Assembly: GCA_900553215.1 (NCBI GenBank)
Contig: USCJ01000084.1
Coordinates: forward strand, 1 to 6,390
Origin: an uncultured Collinsella sp.
GTDB lineage: Bacteria > Actinomycetota > Coriobacteriia > Coriobacteriales > Coriobacteriaceae
Length of the DNA stretch: 6,390 nt
Reading direction: 5' to 3'
Position numbers and translations under genes: made by a program. The notes under the pieces are model-generated. The model worked only from the letters and a program-made list of their open reading frames with translations, was not told the DNA's origin and did not search any database. This document shows, piece by piece, positions 1 to 5,968 of the stretch; the stretch's first letter is position 1, and each line of letters opens with the position of its first letter.

Positions 1-45
1 CCGCCAAACACAACGCACGCATCTCAATCTGTCAGCCAAATAATT

Positions 46-59
46 CGAACAGCTGTTCG
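46..59. promoter_or_regulatory. LexA (SOS) operator candidate
   Basis: The 14 bases CGAACAGCTGTTCG are a perfect palindrome with the GAAC-N4-GTTC core of the LexA box used by Gram-positive bacteria and actinobacteria. One central base departs from the Bacillus CGAACRNRYGTTYG consensus. It lies 56 bp before the ATG of the GyrI-like gene and overlaps the likely -35 zone of that gene's promoter, a classic repressor position. It could also, or instead, control a divergent gene: a leftward ATG lies at 22-20, but only seven codons are inside the window and they are not recognisable. I see no second GAAC-N4-GTTC site in the window. Confidence 0.75.
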
Positions 60-74
60 TTTCTATGATATGAT
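46..74 (+). promoter_or_regulatory. Probable promoter of the GyrI-like gene
   Basis: TATGAT at 69-74 is a good -10 hexamer. A 17-bp spacer upstream places the -35 at CGAACA (46-51), which matches only the ACA half of TTGACA and coincides with the left arm of the LexA palindrome. A second overlapping TATGAT lies at 64-69. LexA bound here would block polymerase. The poor -35 keeps confidence moderate. Confidence 0.4.
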
Positions 75-115
75 TCAACTATCTAAGCAGGCCAATACGC
101 AGAAAGGCGGCCAAC

Positions 116-754
116 ATGGCGTTCGACTTTAAGAAGGAATGCAAGGAGCTCTACAAACCTGCAAGCAAGCCGAGCATCGTAACAGTCCCGCCTATGAGCT
201 ACGTTGCCGTTCGCGGAAAGGGCGACCCAAATACCGAAGGTGGCGAGTATCAAAACGCCCTGCCGCTACTTTACGGCATCGCCTATACCGTCAAGATGTC
301 GAAGAAAGGCTCAAGGAGTATCGAGGGCTATTTCGACTTTGTGGTACCGCCGCTCGAGGGTTTCTGGTGGCAAGAGTCCCCGAGCGGCGGCATCGATTAT
401 GTACGCAAGGACAATTTCAACTTTATCTCGTGCATCCGCCTGCCCGATTTCGTCACCCGAGATGACTTTGACTGGGCAGTCGCGGAAGCCACGACCAAAA
501 AGAAACTGGACTTTTCCGCCGTCGAACTGCTTAAAGTTGACGAGGGTCTCTGCGTTCAATGCATGCACACCGGGCCCTACGACAACGAACCGGCGACCGT
601 AGACGCTATGCATGAATACACGACCGAGCTGGGCTATGTTCCCGACTTCTCAGACACCCGTTTACATCACGAAATCTATCTCTCCGATCCACGCAAATGC
701 GCACCGGAGAAACTTAAGACCGTGGTTCGTCATCCTATCAAGCGCGCTGAATAG
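116..754 (+). CDS. GyrI-like small-molecule-binding domain protein
   Basis: This 212-residue protein, with no signal peptide or membrane segment, looks like a soluble cytoplasmic single-domain protein of the COG4832-type GyrI-like family (SbmC/GyrI superfamily). Recognisable features are the start MAFDFKKE, the GKGDPN loop at 34-39, the EYQNALPLLYGIAYTVKMSKK stretch at 44-64, the aromatic PPLEGFWW at 78-85, HTGPYDNEP at 151-159 and HHEIYLSDPRK at 184-194. Length is normal for the family and no key segment is missing. The ATG is preceded by AAAGGCGG as ribosome-binding site. GyrI-like proteins bind hydrophobic or cationic small molecules. E. coli SbmC protects gyrase and is SOS-induced, and some relatives (YtkR7, Lin2189) were reported to hydrolyse cyclopropane-bearing genotoxins. 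The LexA box upstream supports a role in genotoxic stress. The actual ligand is unknown, and a catalytic role is inference. Confidence 0.9.
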   Translation: MAFDFKKECKELYKPASKPSIVTVPPMSYVAVRGKGDPNTEGGEYQNALPLLYGIAYTVKMSKKGSRSIEGYFDFVVPPLEGFWWQESPSGGIDYVRKDNFNFISCIRLPDFVTRDDFDWAVAEATTKKKLDFSAVELLKVDEGLCVQCMHTGPYDNEPATVDAMHEYTTELGYVPDFSDTRLHHEIYLSDPRKCAPEKLKTVVRHPIKRAE

Positions 755-784
755 CGTGGGGCGTCATTTCACGCGCTAGGTTTT
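752..784 (+). terminator. Candidate terminator after the GyrI-like gene
   Basis: TAGCGTG (752-758, starting at the stop codon) can pair with CACGC-G-CTA (770-778) with one bulged G, followed by GG and TTTT (781-784). The stem is short and the T-run modest, so this is a weak intrinsic terminator at best. It fits the separate promoter seen for the next gene. Confidence 0.4.
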
Positions 785-827
785 AAGCCGGCCAACCAGC
801 CGCCTCCTAGGCCGTCCGGTAATTATC

Positions 828-854
828 TTGACGCGGCCCGTCGCATCTTATAAT
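828..854 (+). promoter_or_regulatory. Promoter of the ClC antiporter gene
   Basis: TTGACG (828-833) is a near-consensus -35 and TATAAT (849-854) a perfect -10. The 15-bp spacer is shorter than the usual 16-18, which may lower basal strength or invite activation. Transcription should start near 861, giving a leader of about 64 nt before the GTG start. Confidence 0.6.
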
Positions 855-867
855 TTTGTTTTGCTAA

Positions 868-909
868 AGCTGGAAAGCCTCTCAACGATGCGCAACTCCA
901 GCTCTTTTT
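868..909 (+). promoter_or_regulatory. Leader hairpin with U-tract (possible attenuator)
   Basis: AGCTGGA (868-874) and TCCAGCT (897-903) form a perfect 7-bp stem with a 22-nt loop, followed by C and TTTTT (905-909). It lies between the predicted transcription start and the ribosome-binding site of the ClC gene, so it could act as an intrinsic terminator in the leader. The stem is short and the loop long, so strength is uncertain. The leader does not show the conserved segments of the fluoride (crcB) riboswitch. Confidence 0.4.
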
Positions 910-924
910 CTATCAAGAGAGCAA

Positions 925-2184
925 GTGTCGAAAAGCAAAATGTCAGAAAGCAGCGCTTCGAGCAGAATCAAACGCCTGGTCAACACCTATAGCGGTCTCG
1001 TGCTCATGGGCGCCGTCGGAATCCCTATCGGCGTTATCGTTGGCGCCATCAGTGCCCTTTTTGGTCGTGTGCTCCTGGCAATCGGCGCCTTCCGTGACGA
1101 GCACATCGTACTGCTCCTTCCCTTCCTCGCCCTCATGGGCTTGGCCATCGTATTTGCCTACCTCACCTGGGGCAAAGGCACCGATCGGGGCATGAGCTTA
1201 GTATTCGACGTAGGTCACGGACGCGAGGACGCCATCTCCCCGCGTCTGGTGCCGCTCATTATGCTGAGCACGTGGGCCACGCATCTCTTTGGCGGCAGCG
1301 CGGGACGCGAAGGCGTAGCCGTGCAGATCGGCGCAACCGTCTCGCATTGGATCGGCCGACGTCTACCTTTCCGAGAACCCGGCAACACGTTTTTGCTTAT
1401 CGGCATGGCCGCCGGCTTTGCCGGACTCTTCCGAACGCCCCTCGCCGCCACGGTCTTTGCGATCGAAGTACTGGTCGCAGGACGCATGGAATACCGCGCG
1501 CTGTTTCCCGCGCTTACAGCCTCGCTCGCCGCAAGCATGACCTCCGGCGCTCTGGGGCTCGAGAAGTTTGAGGTCGCCGTTACCGCCTCGTATGCGCTCG
1601 ACCTCCCCGGTCTTGGACGACTGGCGTTGTTGGGTATCGCGTTTGGTATGGTAGGTGGAGCTTTTGCCTGGTGCCTTGCCCATGCCAAGACCCTTGCAGC
1701 GCGGCTGCTCCCCAGCCCTTACATACGCGTTGCCGTTATGGGCCTTGCGCTGTCGGCGATTCTGTTCGCGCTGTGGCAGGGGCGATACTGCGGCCTTGGC
1801 ACCAACCTGATATCCGCGGCACTGGGTGACAACGGTGAGGCGTCGATCATGCCTTGGGACTGGGCGCTCAAATTCGTACTCACCATCGCCACGCTTGCCG
1901 CAGGATATCAGGGTGGCGAGGTGACGCCGCTGTTCTCCATCGGAGCCAGCCTGGGTGTCGTACTCGCCGGGATTCTCGGCATGCCCGTCGAGCTCTGCGC
2001 CGCGCTGGGATACGCCGCCGTCTTTGGCAGCGCCACCAATACGCTGCTCGCGCCCATCTTTATTGGCTGCGAGGTCTTTGGCTTTAGCAGTCTGCCGACG
2101 TTCTTTATTGTCTGCGTCGTGGCCTACCTGTTCAACATGGATAAGTCGATCTATGCGCTGCAGGAGCACAGCCGCACCCGATAA
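925..2184 (+). CDS. ClC-family antiporter, probably fluoride/proton (CLC-F) type
   Basis: This 419-residue polytopic membrane protein has the ClC fold signatures: GREG with gating glutamate E129 inside HLFGGSAGREGVAVQIG (120-136), GGEVTP (330-335), and a C-terminal KSIY segment (407-410) where the central tyrosine is expected. There is no cytoplasmic CBS domain. The chloride-type GSGIP loop is replaced by GMSLV (89-93), and the GxFxP-type loop reads GGEVTP with V333-T334. Both resemble the bacterial CLC-F (EriC-F) group, whose Enterococcus member uses a methionine at the first site and a Val-Thr pair at the second. Such proteins expel fluoride in exchange for protons. The GTG start follows AAGAGAG; an in-frame ATG at 940 has no ribosome-binding site. 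ClC membership is secure, and ion selectivity is inferred from motifs. A plain chloride transporter is the alternative. Confidence 0.92.
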   Translation: MSKSKMSESSASSRIKRLVNTYSGLVLMGAVGIPIGVIVGAISALFGRVLLAIGAFRDEHIVLLLPFLALMGLAIVFAYLTWGKGTDRGMSLVFDVGHGREDAISPRLVPLIMLSTWATHLFGGSAGREGVAVQIGATVSHWIGRRLPFREPGNTFLLIGMAAGFAGLFRTPLAATVFAIEVLVAGRMEYRALFPALTASLAASMTSGALGLEKFEVAVTASYALDLPGLGRLALLGIAFGMVGGAFAWCLAHAKTLAARLLPSPYIRVAVMGLALSAILFALWQGRYCGLGTNLISAALGDNGEASIMPWDWALKFVLTIATLAAGYQGGEVTPLFSIGASLGVVLAGILGMPVELCAALGYAAVFGSATNTLLAPIFIGCEVFGFSSLPTFFIVCVVAYLFNMDKSIYALQEHSRTR

Positions 2185-2201
2185 ACAGGGCGTTTGCCAC
2201 C

Positions 2202-2239
2202 AAAAAACGCGCACGACAGGCCGGGCCCGCCGCGCGCGT
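2202..2239 (-). terminator. Rho-independent terminator of the AIM24-like gene
   Basis: Read leftward, ACGCGCGCG (2239-2231) pairs with CGTGCGCGT (2215-2207) through nine pairs including one G-U, and is followed by a run of six T (2207-2202). It lies 14 bp past the stop of the AIM24-like gene. Read rightward there is no T-run, so the convergent ClC gene has no clear intrinsic terminator of its own, though the same stem may stall its transcript. Confidence 0.75.
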
Positions 2240-2253
2240 CATCCTATACACGA

Positions 2254-2928
2254 TTAGTTATTGTTGTTGGTCATCGAAGCCACTGCTGCCGCAAGATTGG
2301 AAATGGGCATTGTCTGCAGCCAGATGCGCCCCGGACCGGTGAGCACAGTGTTGAACACGCCTTCACCGCCAAACATGATGTTTTTGACGCCCTTGACCAT
2401 ATGCGCGTCGATGCTCACCGTCTCCTCAAAGCCGGCCACGTTGCCGGTATCTACAATCATTTGCTGGCCAGCAGCAAGCTCGTACTCAACTAGGTCGCCG
2501 TCGATCTCGGCAAAGGCAATACCCGAGCCCGTGAGCTTTTGCATGATAAAACCCTCGCCGCCAAAGACGCCGGTCTTTGCCTTCTTGTTAAAGTGGATGC
2601 TCAGCTCAACACCACTTTCCGCGGCAAGGAACGAACGCTTCTGCAAAATCCAGCTCTTACCAGGGCCAATCTCGATCGGTATAATGCGGCCGGGGAAGCA
2701 AGAGCCAAACGCAATCATGCCATCGCCGTGCGCGGTCCAAATGTTTTGGAACAACGCCTCACCCGAAAAAGCCTTAGAGAACATCTTGCCTATACCACCG
2801 CCCGAGGTGGACATCTCCATGTTGGGGGTCATCCAGACCATGGCACCGCTTTCGGTGATCATGGATTCGCCGTCGCTAAGGTTGCACGTAACAACCGGGA
2901 AAGCCCCTCCGCCGATCTCGTACTGCAT
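2254..2928 (-). CDS. TIGR00266 / AIM24 family protein
   Basis: This 224-residue protein matches the TIGR00266 (AIM24, formerly DUF124) family over its full length. It opens with MQYEIGGGAFPVVTCNL, has a central glycine-rich stretch STSGGGIGKMF (40-50), and two repeated FGGEG blocks: VFGGEGFIMQKLTG (121-134) and MFGGEGVFNTVLTG (185-198), followed by PGRIWLQTMP (199-208). The duplication fits the beta-rich two-fold (tryptophan-RNA-binding-attenuator-like) fold known for the family. It ends in four asparagines. No signal peptide or membrane segment is visible, so it is probably cytosolic. The bacterial function is not established; the mitochondrial relative Aim24 has a role at the inner membrane. 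A strong AAGGAG lies 6 nt before the ATG. It is probably monocistronic, with its own terminator downstream and the kinase operon's terminator upstream. Confidence 0.93.
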   Translation of the reverse strand: MQYEIGGGAFPVVTCNLSDGESMITESGAMVWMTPNMEMSTSGGGIGKMFSKAFSGEALFQNIWTAHGDGMIAFGSCFPGRIIPIEIGPGKSWILQKRSFLAAESGVELSIHFNKKAKTGVFGGEGFIMQKLTGSGIAFAEIDGDLVEYELAAGQQMIVDTGNVAGFEETVSIDAHMVKGVKNIMFGGEGVFNTVLTGPGRIWLQTMPISNLAAAVASMTNNNN

Positions 2929-2969
2929 GACCGTCTCCTTTCCTTCGGGAGCCGAACAACGATGTCCAT

Positions 2970-2978
2970 ATTTTAGCA
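2970..2978 (-). promoter_or_regulatory. Candidate extended -10 promoter of the AIM24-like gene
   Basis: Leftward TGCTAAAAT is an extended -10 (TG-N-TAAAAT) about 41 bp before the ATG. The hexamer at -35 distance (CAAATA) is poor, as extended -10 promoters tolerate. The preceding operon ends in a strong terminator, so a promoter is needed in this gap. Confidence 0.45.
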
Positions 2979-3055
2979 GTTAGAGGTGCGTTTATTTGGG
3001 TCGGTGGCGTTCATGGCGCCGATCACCGCCAGCCTCCGCTGCCGTCTGCACAGAT

Positions 3056-3094
3056 AAAACCTGCCAAAATAAACCTGTCCCTTTTTTGGCAGGT
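3056..3094 (-). terminator. Terminator of the two-component operon
   Basis: Read leftward, ACCTGCCAAAA (3094-3084) and TTTTGGCAGGT (3069-3059) form a perfect 11-bp stem with a 14-nt loop, followed by TTT (3058-3056). The stem begins 1 nt after the kinase stop codon. The tail is short, but the stem is strong and well placed. Confidence 0.75.
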
Positions 3095-3095
3095 C

Positions 3096-4475
3096 TTAGA
3101 GGCGGACGGTGAAGGTGATCTGGTTACCGTGTCCGCAGACAGAAGCGCTCCCGCCATGGGCTTCGGCGATGGCACGCACCACGGATAGGCCCACACCCGA
3201 GCCGCCTGTCTTGGAGCTGCGCGACACGTCCGCACGATAGAAGCGGTCGAACAATCGGTCCAGGTCGCCTTCGGGCAGCTCGTCTACAGCGTTCGATACG
3301 ACAAGCTCTGCCGAGCCTTTGCCCGCACCGCGCGAAACGGCGCGCAGACTCAACTCGATCACGCTGCCCTCGCTCGCATAGCGCGTGGCATTGTCCAGCA
3401 GCAACTCAACCACCTGCGTCACCGCCGCAGCATCGGCATGAGCGCGCACGCCGGTCGCGACCGACATCGACAGGCGCTTGCCGCGCGAGACCGCCACCGA
3501 TTCAAACGGCGCGGCTGCCTTGTCAACTGCCTCCGAGAGATCGATCGACGCCATGGTAAAGCCCGCCGAGCCCTCGTCCATGCGCGCCAAAAATACCAGA
3601 CGCTCCGTAAGTGCCGTCAGTCGCGCCACCTGCTCGTGAATGCTCTGCGTCCACTCACTCTCGCCGCTCTCAATCTCCTGTACCTCGTTGGCGGCATCGA
3701 TCACAGCGAGCGGCGTCTTGATCTCGTGGCTTGCATCGGTAATAAATCGCTTTTGCTTGCTGTAGCTCTCGACCATCGGTCGAATCGCGGCACCCGACGC
3801 GACCGTTACAATTGCCAGCACCGCCAGCCAGCCAATACAGCTGATTGCCACACTCGCGTTCAAAAACGAATGGAAACTTGCAAGCTCGCGCGAACAGTCC
3901 ACGAACACATAGGTGGTCTTTTCGCCTTGAGCTGTGGTCGTATAGCGGTAGTTACCAGAAAACCCAGAGGTCAGGCCCTTGGAATCCAGCCCCATGGCAA
4001 TACGGGCGGCACGCTTGGCGCCCACCGCGGCAATGCGGGCGGTATTGACATCGACCACCTGCCCTTCGACAAGCGTCACCGTAAAGTAGCGCGTGTCGAA
4101 GGGAGACTCCGCCGTCATGCCTTCAAAATGTCCCACGCGAGCGCCCGCTCGATCGCCATCCGCAACCATGCCGGTGCTCGTATCCCCGCCATTGCCGGAA
4201 TCGGTCCTGGACTCGTCTTCCCAATCGATGCTGCCCTTGCCTGCCAGGATATAGTCCAGACGCGCATCAGCCATTTTGCAGACATGCGAATAATTGACGA
4301 TGTTGATGCCGGCGATGATGAGCGTGAGCACCACGGTCACGGCGCCCATGGCAACGAGGATAAACTTGCGACGCAGACGGCGGCCCAATGCGTCAACAGA
4401 ATTAGCCCGCCCCTTACTACTCGAGGCGGCGTGAAACCACTCCGTCATGCGCTTGCACCACGCGCTCGCGCTCAC
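3096..4475 (-). CDS. Sensor histidine kinase
   Basis: This 459-residue membrane kinase has a basic N-terminus, TM1 at about 38-60, an extracytoplasmic region of about 145 residues (61-205) with an acidic Gly/Ser/Asp-rich patch at 83-108, and TM2 at about 206-229. A short linker with no clear HAMP domain leads to the dimerisation helix, where H250 in SHEIKTPLAVI is the phosphorylated histidine. The ATPase domain shows the N-box ELLLDNATRY (N362), the F-box LFDRFYRAD (408-416) and the G2 box GGSGVGLSVV (424-433). The usual DxGxG G1 motif is not evident; the corresponding stretch reads SNAVDELPEGDL (394-405). The GTG start lies 2 nt after the regulator's stop, and the GAGGAAGG inside the regulator's last codons serves as ribosome-binding site. 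The alternative ATG at codon 10 lacks one. The sensor region matches no domain I recognise, so the stimulus is unknown. Confidence 0.93.
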   Translation of the reverse strand: MSASAWCKRMTEWFHAASSSKGRANSVDALGRRLRRKFILVAMGAVTVVLTLIIAGINIVNYSHVCKMADARLDYILAGKGSIDWEDESRTDSGNGGDTSTGMVADGDRAGARVGHFEGMTAESPFDTRYFTVTLVEGQVVDVNTARIAAVGAKRAARIAMGLDSKGLTSGFSGNYRYTTTAQGEKTTYVFVDCSRELASFHSFLNASVAISCIGWLAVLAIVTVASGAAIRPMVESYSKQKRFITDASHEIKTPLAVIDAANEVQEIESGESEWTQSIHEQVARLTALTERLVFLARMDEGSAGFTMASIDLSEAVDKAAAPFESVAVSRGKRLSMSVATGVRAHADAAAVTQVVELLLDNATRYASEGSVIELSLRAVSRGAGKGSAELVVSNAVDELPEGDLDRLFDRFYRADVSRSSKTGGSGVGLSVVRAIAEAHGGSASVCGHGNQITFTVRL

Positions 4476-4477
4476 GC

Positions 4478-5161
4478 TTATTCGCCTTCCTCGACAACCT
4501 CGAGCGAATAGCCCTGGTTACGCGACGCGCGAATGGCAACGTTGGCACCAAGCGCCGTCAGCTTTTTGCGCAGGTACGAGATATAGACCCACACCACGTT
4601 GGCGCCTTCGGGCGCGTCCTCACCCCAAACCTCGAGCATCAGACGTTCAGTGGGCATGCGCGTGCCGGCGTTGCGCATAAAGAGTTCCATAAGCTGAAAC
4701 TCGCGATTGGCCAGGTGCTCCTCGCCCAAGGGTCCCACAAGCGTGCAAGCCGCCGTGTCGAGGCGCACGTTACCCACGCTGAGCGTCGTGGCGTCAATTG
4801 CCGTCGCGGCACGCGTCATGGCACGAATACGCGCAAGCAGTTCCTTGGCGGCAAACGGCTTGGTCAGGTAATCGTTGGCACCGGCATCCAGGCCCTCGAC
4901 CTTATCGGACACCTCGCTTTTTGCCGTGAGCATGATGATGGGCAGTCGCTTTCCGGCGGCGCGTGTACGCTTGAGCACCTCAATGCCGTCCATGCCGGGC
5001 ATCATGATGTCCAGGATTGCGGCGTCGTAATCGTTGGTGAGTAGATTCTCGAGCGCCGTCAAGCCGTCGAGGGCGGTGTCGACCTCGTAGTCGCTATGTT
5101 GAAGAATCGCGGTGAGGGCGCGGGAGAGACCAGGTTCGTCCTCGGCAAGCATCAGCTTCAT
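4478..5161 (-). CDS. OmpR/PhoB-family response regulator
   Basis: This 227-residue regulator has an N-terminal receiver domain (1-115) with the acidic pair E7-D8, phospho-acceptor D51 in AILDIMMPGMDG, T79 in IIMLTAK and K101 in LTKPF. The C-terminal winged helix (about 127-221) has the EFQLMELFMRNAG segment, a recognition helix around 187-201 (ANVVWVYISYLRKKL) and the terminal hairpin RASRNQGYSLEVV. It is the DNA-binding partner of the kinase encoded directly downstream. The ATG at 5161 is chosen because GGAG lies 5 nt upstream and MKLMLAEDE is the normal start of a receiver domain. An in-frame GTG at 5188 would add nine atypical residues. Target genes are not evident, but a tandem repeat upstream suggests autoregulation. 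Confidence 0.95.
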   Translation of the reverse strand: MKLMLAEDEPGLSRALTAILQHSDYEVDTALDGLTALENLLTNDYDAAILDIMMPGMDGIEVLKRTRAAGKRLPIIMLTAKSEVSDKVEGLDAGANDYLTKPFAAKELLARIRAMTRAATAIDATTLSVGNVRLDTAACTLVGPLGEEHLANREFQLMELFMRNAGTRMPTERLMLEVWGEDAPEGANVVWVYISYLRKKLTALGANVAIRASRNQGYSLEVVEEGE

Positions 5162-5193
5162 AGTTGCTCCATTGGCGCATGGCTCCACAGGTT

Positions 5194-5223
5194 TCGATAC
5201 TGCCGATGATAGCGTACCGTCAA
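5194..5223 (-). promoter_or_regulatory. Candidate promoter of the two-component operon
   Basis: Read leftward, TTGACG (5223-5218) is a good -35. An 18-bp spacer leads to TATCGA (5199-5194), a weak -10 with the first two bases conserved. The predicted leader is under 35 nt. The weak -10 would fit a promoter needing activation from the direct repeat just upstream. Confidence 0.45.
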
Positions 5224-5225
5224 CC

Positions 5226-5243
5226 GCCTTAGCGCAGCCTTAG
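5226..5243 (-). promoter_or_regulatory. Tandem direct repeat, candidate response-regulator operator
   Basis: Read leftward, CTAAGGC occurs twice (5243-5237 and 5232-5226) with a 4-bp spacer, giving an 11-bp period. This is the geometry of PhoB/OmpR-type operators, where two winged helices bind in tandem on one DNA face. The repeat ends 2 bp before the candidate -35 of the two-component operon. A related GGCTTAGCC palindrome lies about four helical turns further upstream (5280-5288). Binding by this regulator is inference. Confidence 0.4.
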
Positions 5244-5327
5244 CTGCTCAGCCTGCGCGTTTTTAAATACGCAGGATGTGGCTTAGCCAAACTTAAGGCG
5301 CACGTGTCGAGCGCTTTGACGCATGCC

Positions 5328-5366
5328 GGGCGCGAAGGGACAGTGACTCGTCCTTTCACGGCGCCC
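5328..5366. other. Strong stem-loop between ogt and the response regulator
   Basis: GGGCGC-GAAGGGAC (5328-5341) pairs with GTCCTTTC (5350-5357) and GCGCCC (5361-5366), leaving an 8-nt loop and a 3-nt bulge: 14 pairs, one G-U on the rightward strand or A-C on the leftward. It lies 24 bp past the ogt stop. Neither side has a T-run, so it is not a standard intrinsic terminator, but it may protect or define the ogt mRNA 3' end. Confidence 0.55.
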
Positions 5367-5389
5367 TAGTTATGCAAAGTGCTCGAGCG

Positions 5390-5968
5390 TTACTCCTCGT
5401 ACGCGCCCTCAAGCCGAAGCAGCCACTCCTTGCGATCGAGCCCGCCGGCATATCCGTTGAGCGAACCATCGGCGGCAACTACGCGATGGCACGGCACGAT
5501 AATCGAAATAGGGTTGCGAGCGACCGCAGCCCCCACCGCGCGAGGAGATACAACGGGCGCTTCATTTCCCGGCACACGATGTCGAGCCGCAACACGCTGG
5601 GCGATCTCGCCATACGTAGCGACCTCGCCACGCGGAATTGAAAGTAGCTCAAACCAAACCTCACGCTGAAACGCCGTGCCAATCAAATGCAACGGCGGCG
5701 TAAACCGAGGCTCCTGCCCCGCAAAATAGGCGTTGAGCCAAGCCCAAGAACGCTCTAGCACCGAAGAAGCCGCGCCATTGGCCGGACTCACCGAAGACAT
5801 CCCACCGGTACCAGAAACCGCATCGGTACCTACGACATACTCCGCATCCTCTTTGAGCAGCGTAGAGCCAAAGTGCTCCTGCCCCTCAAACCAAAGCCCC
5901 GTCAAACCGCGGCCATCAGCGGCAAGCAGGATTTCGCCCAAAGGCGAGGCAAATGTCGTCGTGACCAC
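5390..5968 (-). CDS. ogt: Methylated-DNA--[protein]-cysteine S-methyltransferase
   Basis: This 192-residue suicide DNA-repair protein takes the alkyl group from O6-methylguanine (and O4-methylthymine) onto its own cysteine. The active site is PCHR (159-162) with C160 and H161 inside NPISIIVPCHRVVAADG. Other family residues are Y119 in ATYGEIA, the arginine finger R143 in RAVGAAVARNP, N152, and E181 in DRKEWLL. The N-terminal domain starts with FASPLGEILLAADGRGL (6-22). A Gly/Ser/Ala-rich linker (about 45-70) and a short insertion (129-140) make it slightly longer than minimal Ogt proteins. The GTG start is 6 nt after AAAGGAG. There is no HTH or Ada-type metal-binding domain, so it is not self-inducible in the Ada manner. 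No LexA box is seen upstream. It appears monocistronic. Confidence 0.95.
   Translation of the reverse strand: MVTTTFASPLGEILLAADGRGLTGLWFEGQEHFGSTLLKEDAEYVVGTDAVSGTGGMSSVSPANGAASSVLERSWAWLNAYFAGQEPRFTPPLHLIGTAFQREVWFELLSIPRGEVATYGEIAQRVAARHRVPGNEAPVVSPRAVGAAVARNPISIIVPCHRVVAADGSLNGYAGGLDRKEWLLRLEGAYEE

Noticed and set aside
1..115. Open + strand frame running from the left edge through the LexA palindrome
   Set aside because: It continues over the promoter, the operator and the start of the GyrI-like gene with no similarity to any protein; chance openness.
755..924. Fluoride riboswitch ahead of the ClC gene
   Set aside because: The conserved crcB-motif segments were looked for and are not present; only a simple hairpin with a T-run is seen.
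1363..2214. Long - strand open frame (283 codons) opposite the ClC gene
   Set aside because: It lies antisense to a complete ClC protein; its translation is a basic, Gly/Arg/Gln-rich sequence with no domain.
2261..2983. Long + strand open frame (240 codons) opposite the AIM24-like gene
   Set aside because: It is antisense to a family-wide conserved protein with a strong ribosome-binding site; no independent evidence of coding.
3438..4511. Long + strand open frame (357 codons) opposite the kinase gene
   Set aside because: It is the antisense of a clear histidine kinase with all its motifs; its translation is Arg/His-rich and without family features, as expected of a high-GC shadow frame.
5252..5275. 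CCTGCG...CGCAGG hairpin with an AT-rich loop in the response-regulator upstream region
   Set aside because: Six pairs and no T-run on either strand; too weak to call a terminator, and no -35 pairs well with the TATTTA inside its loop.
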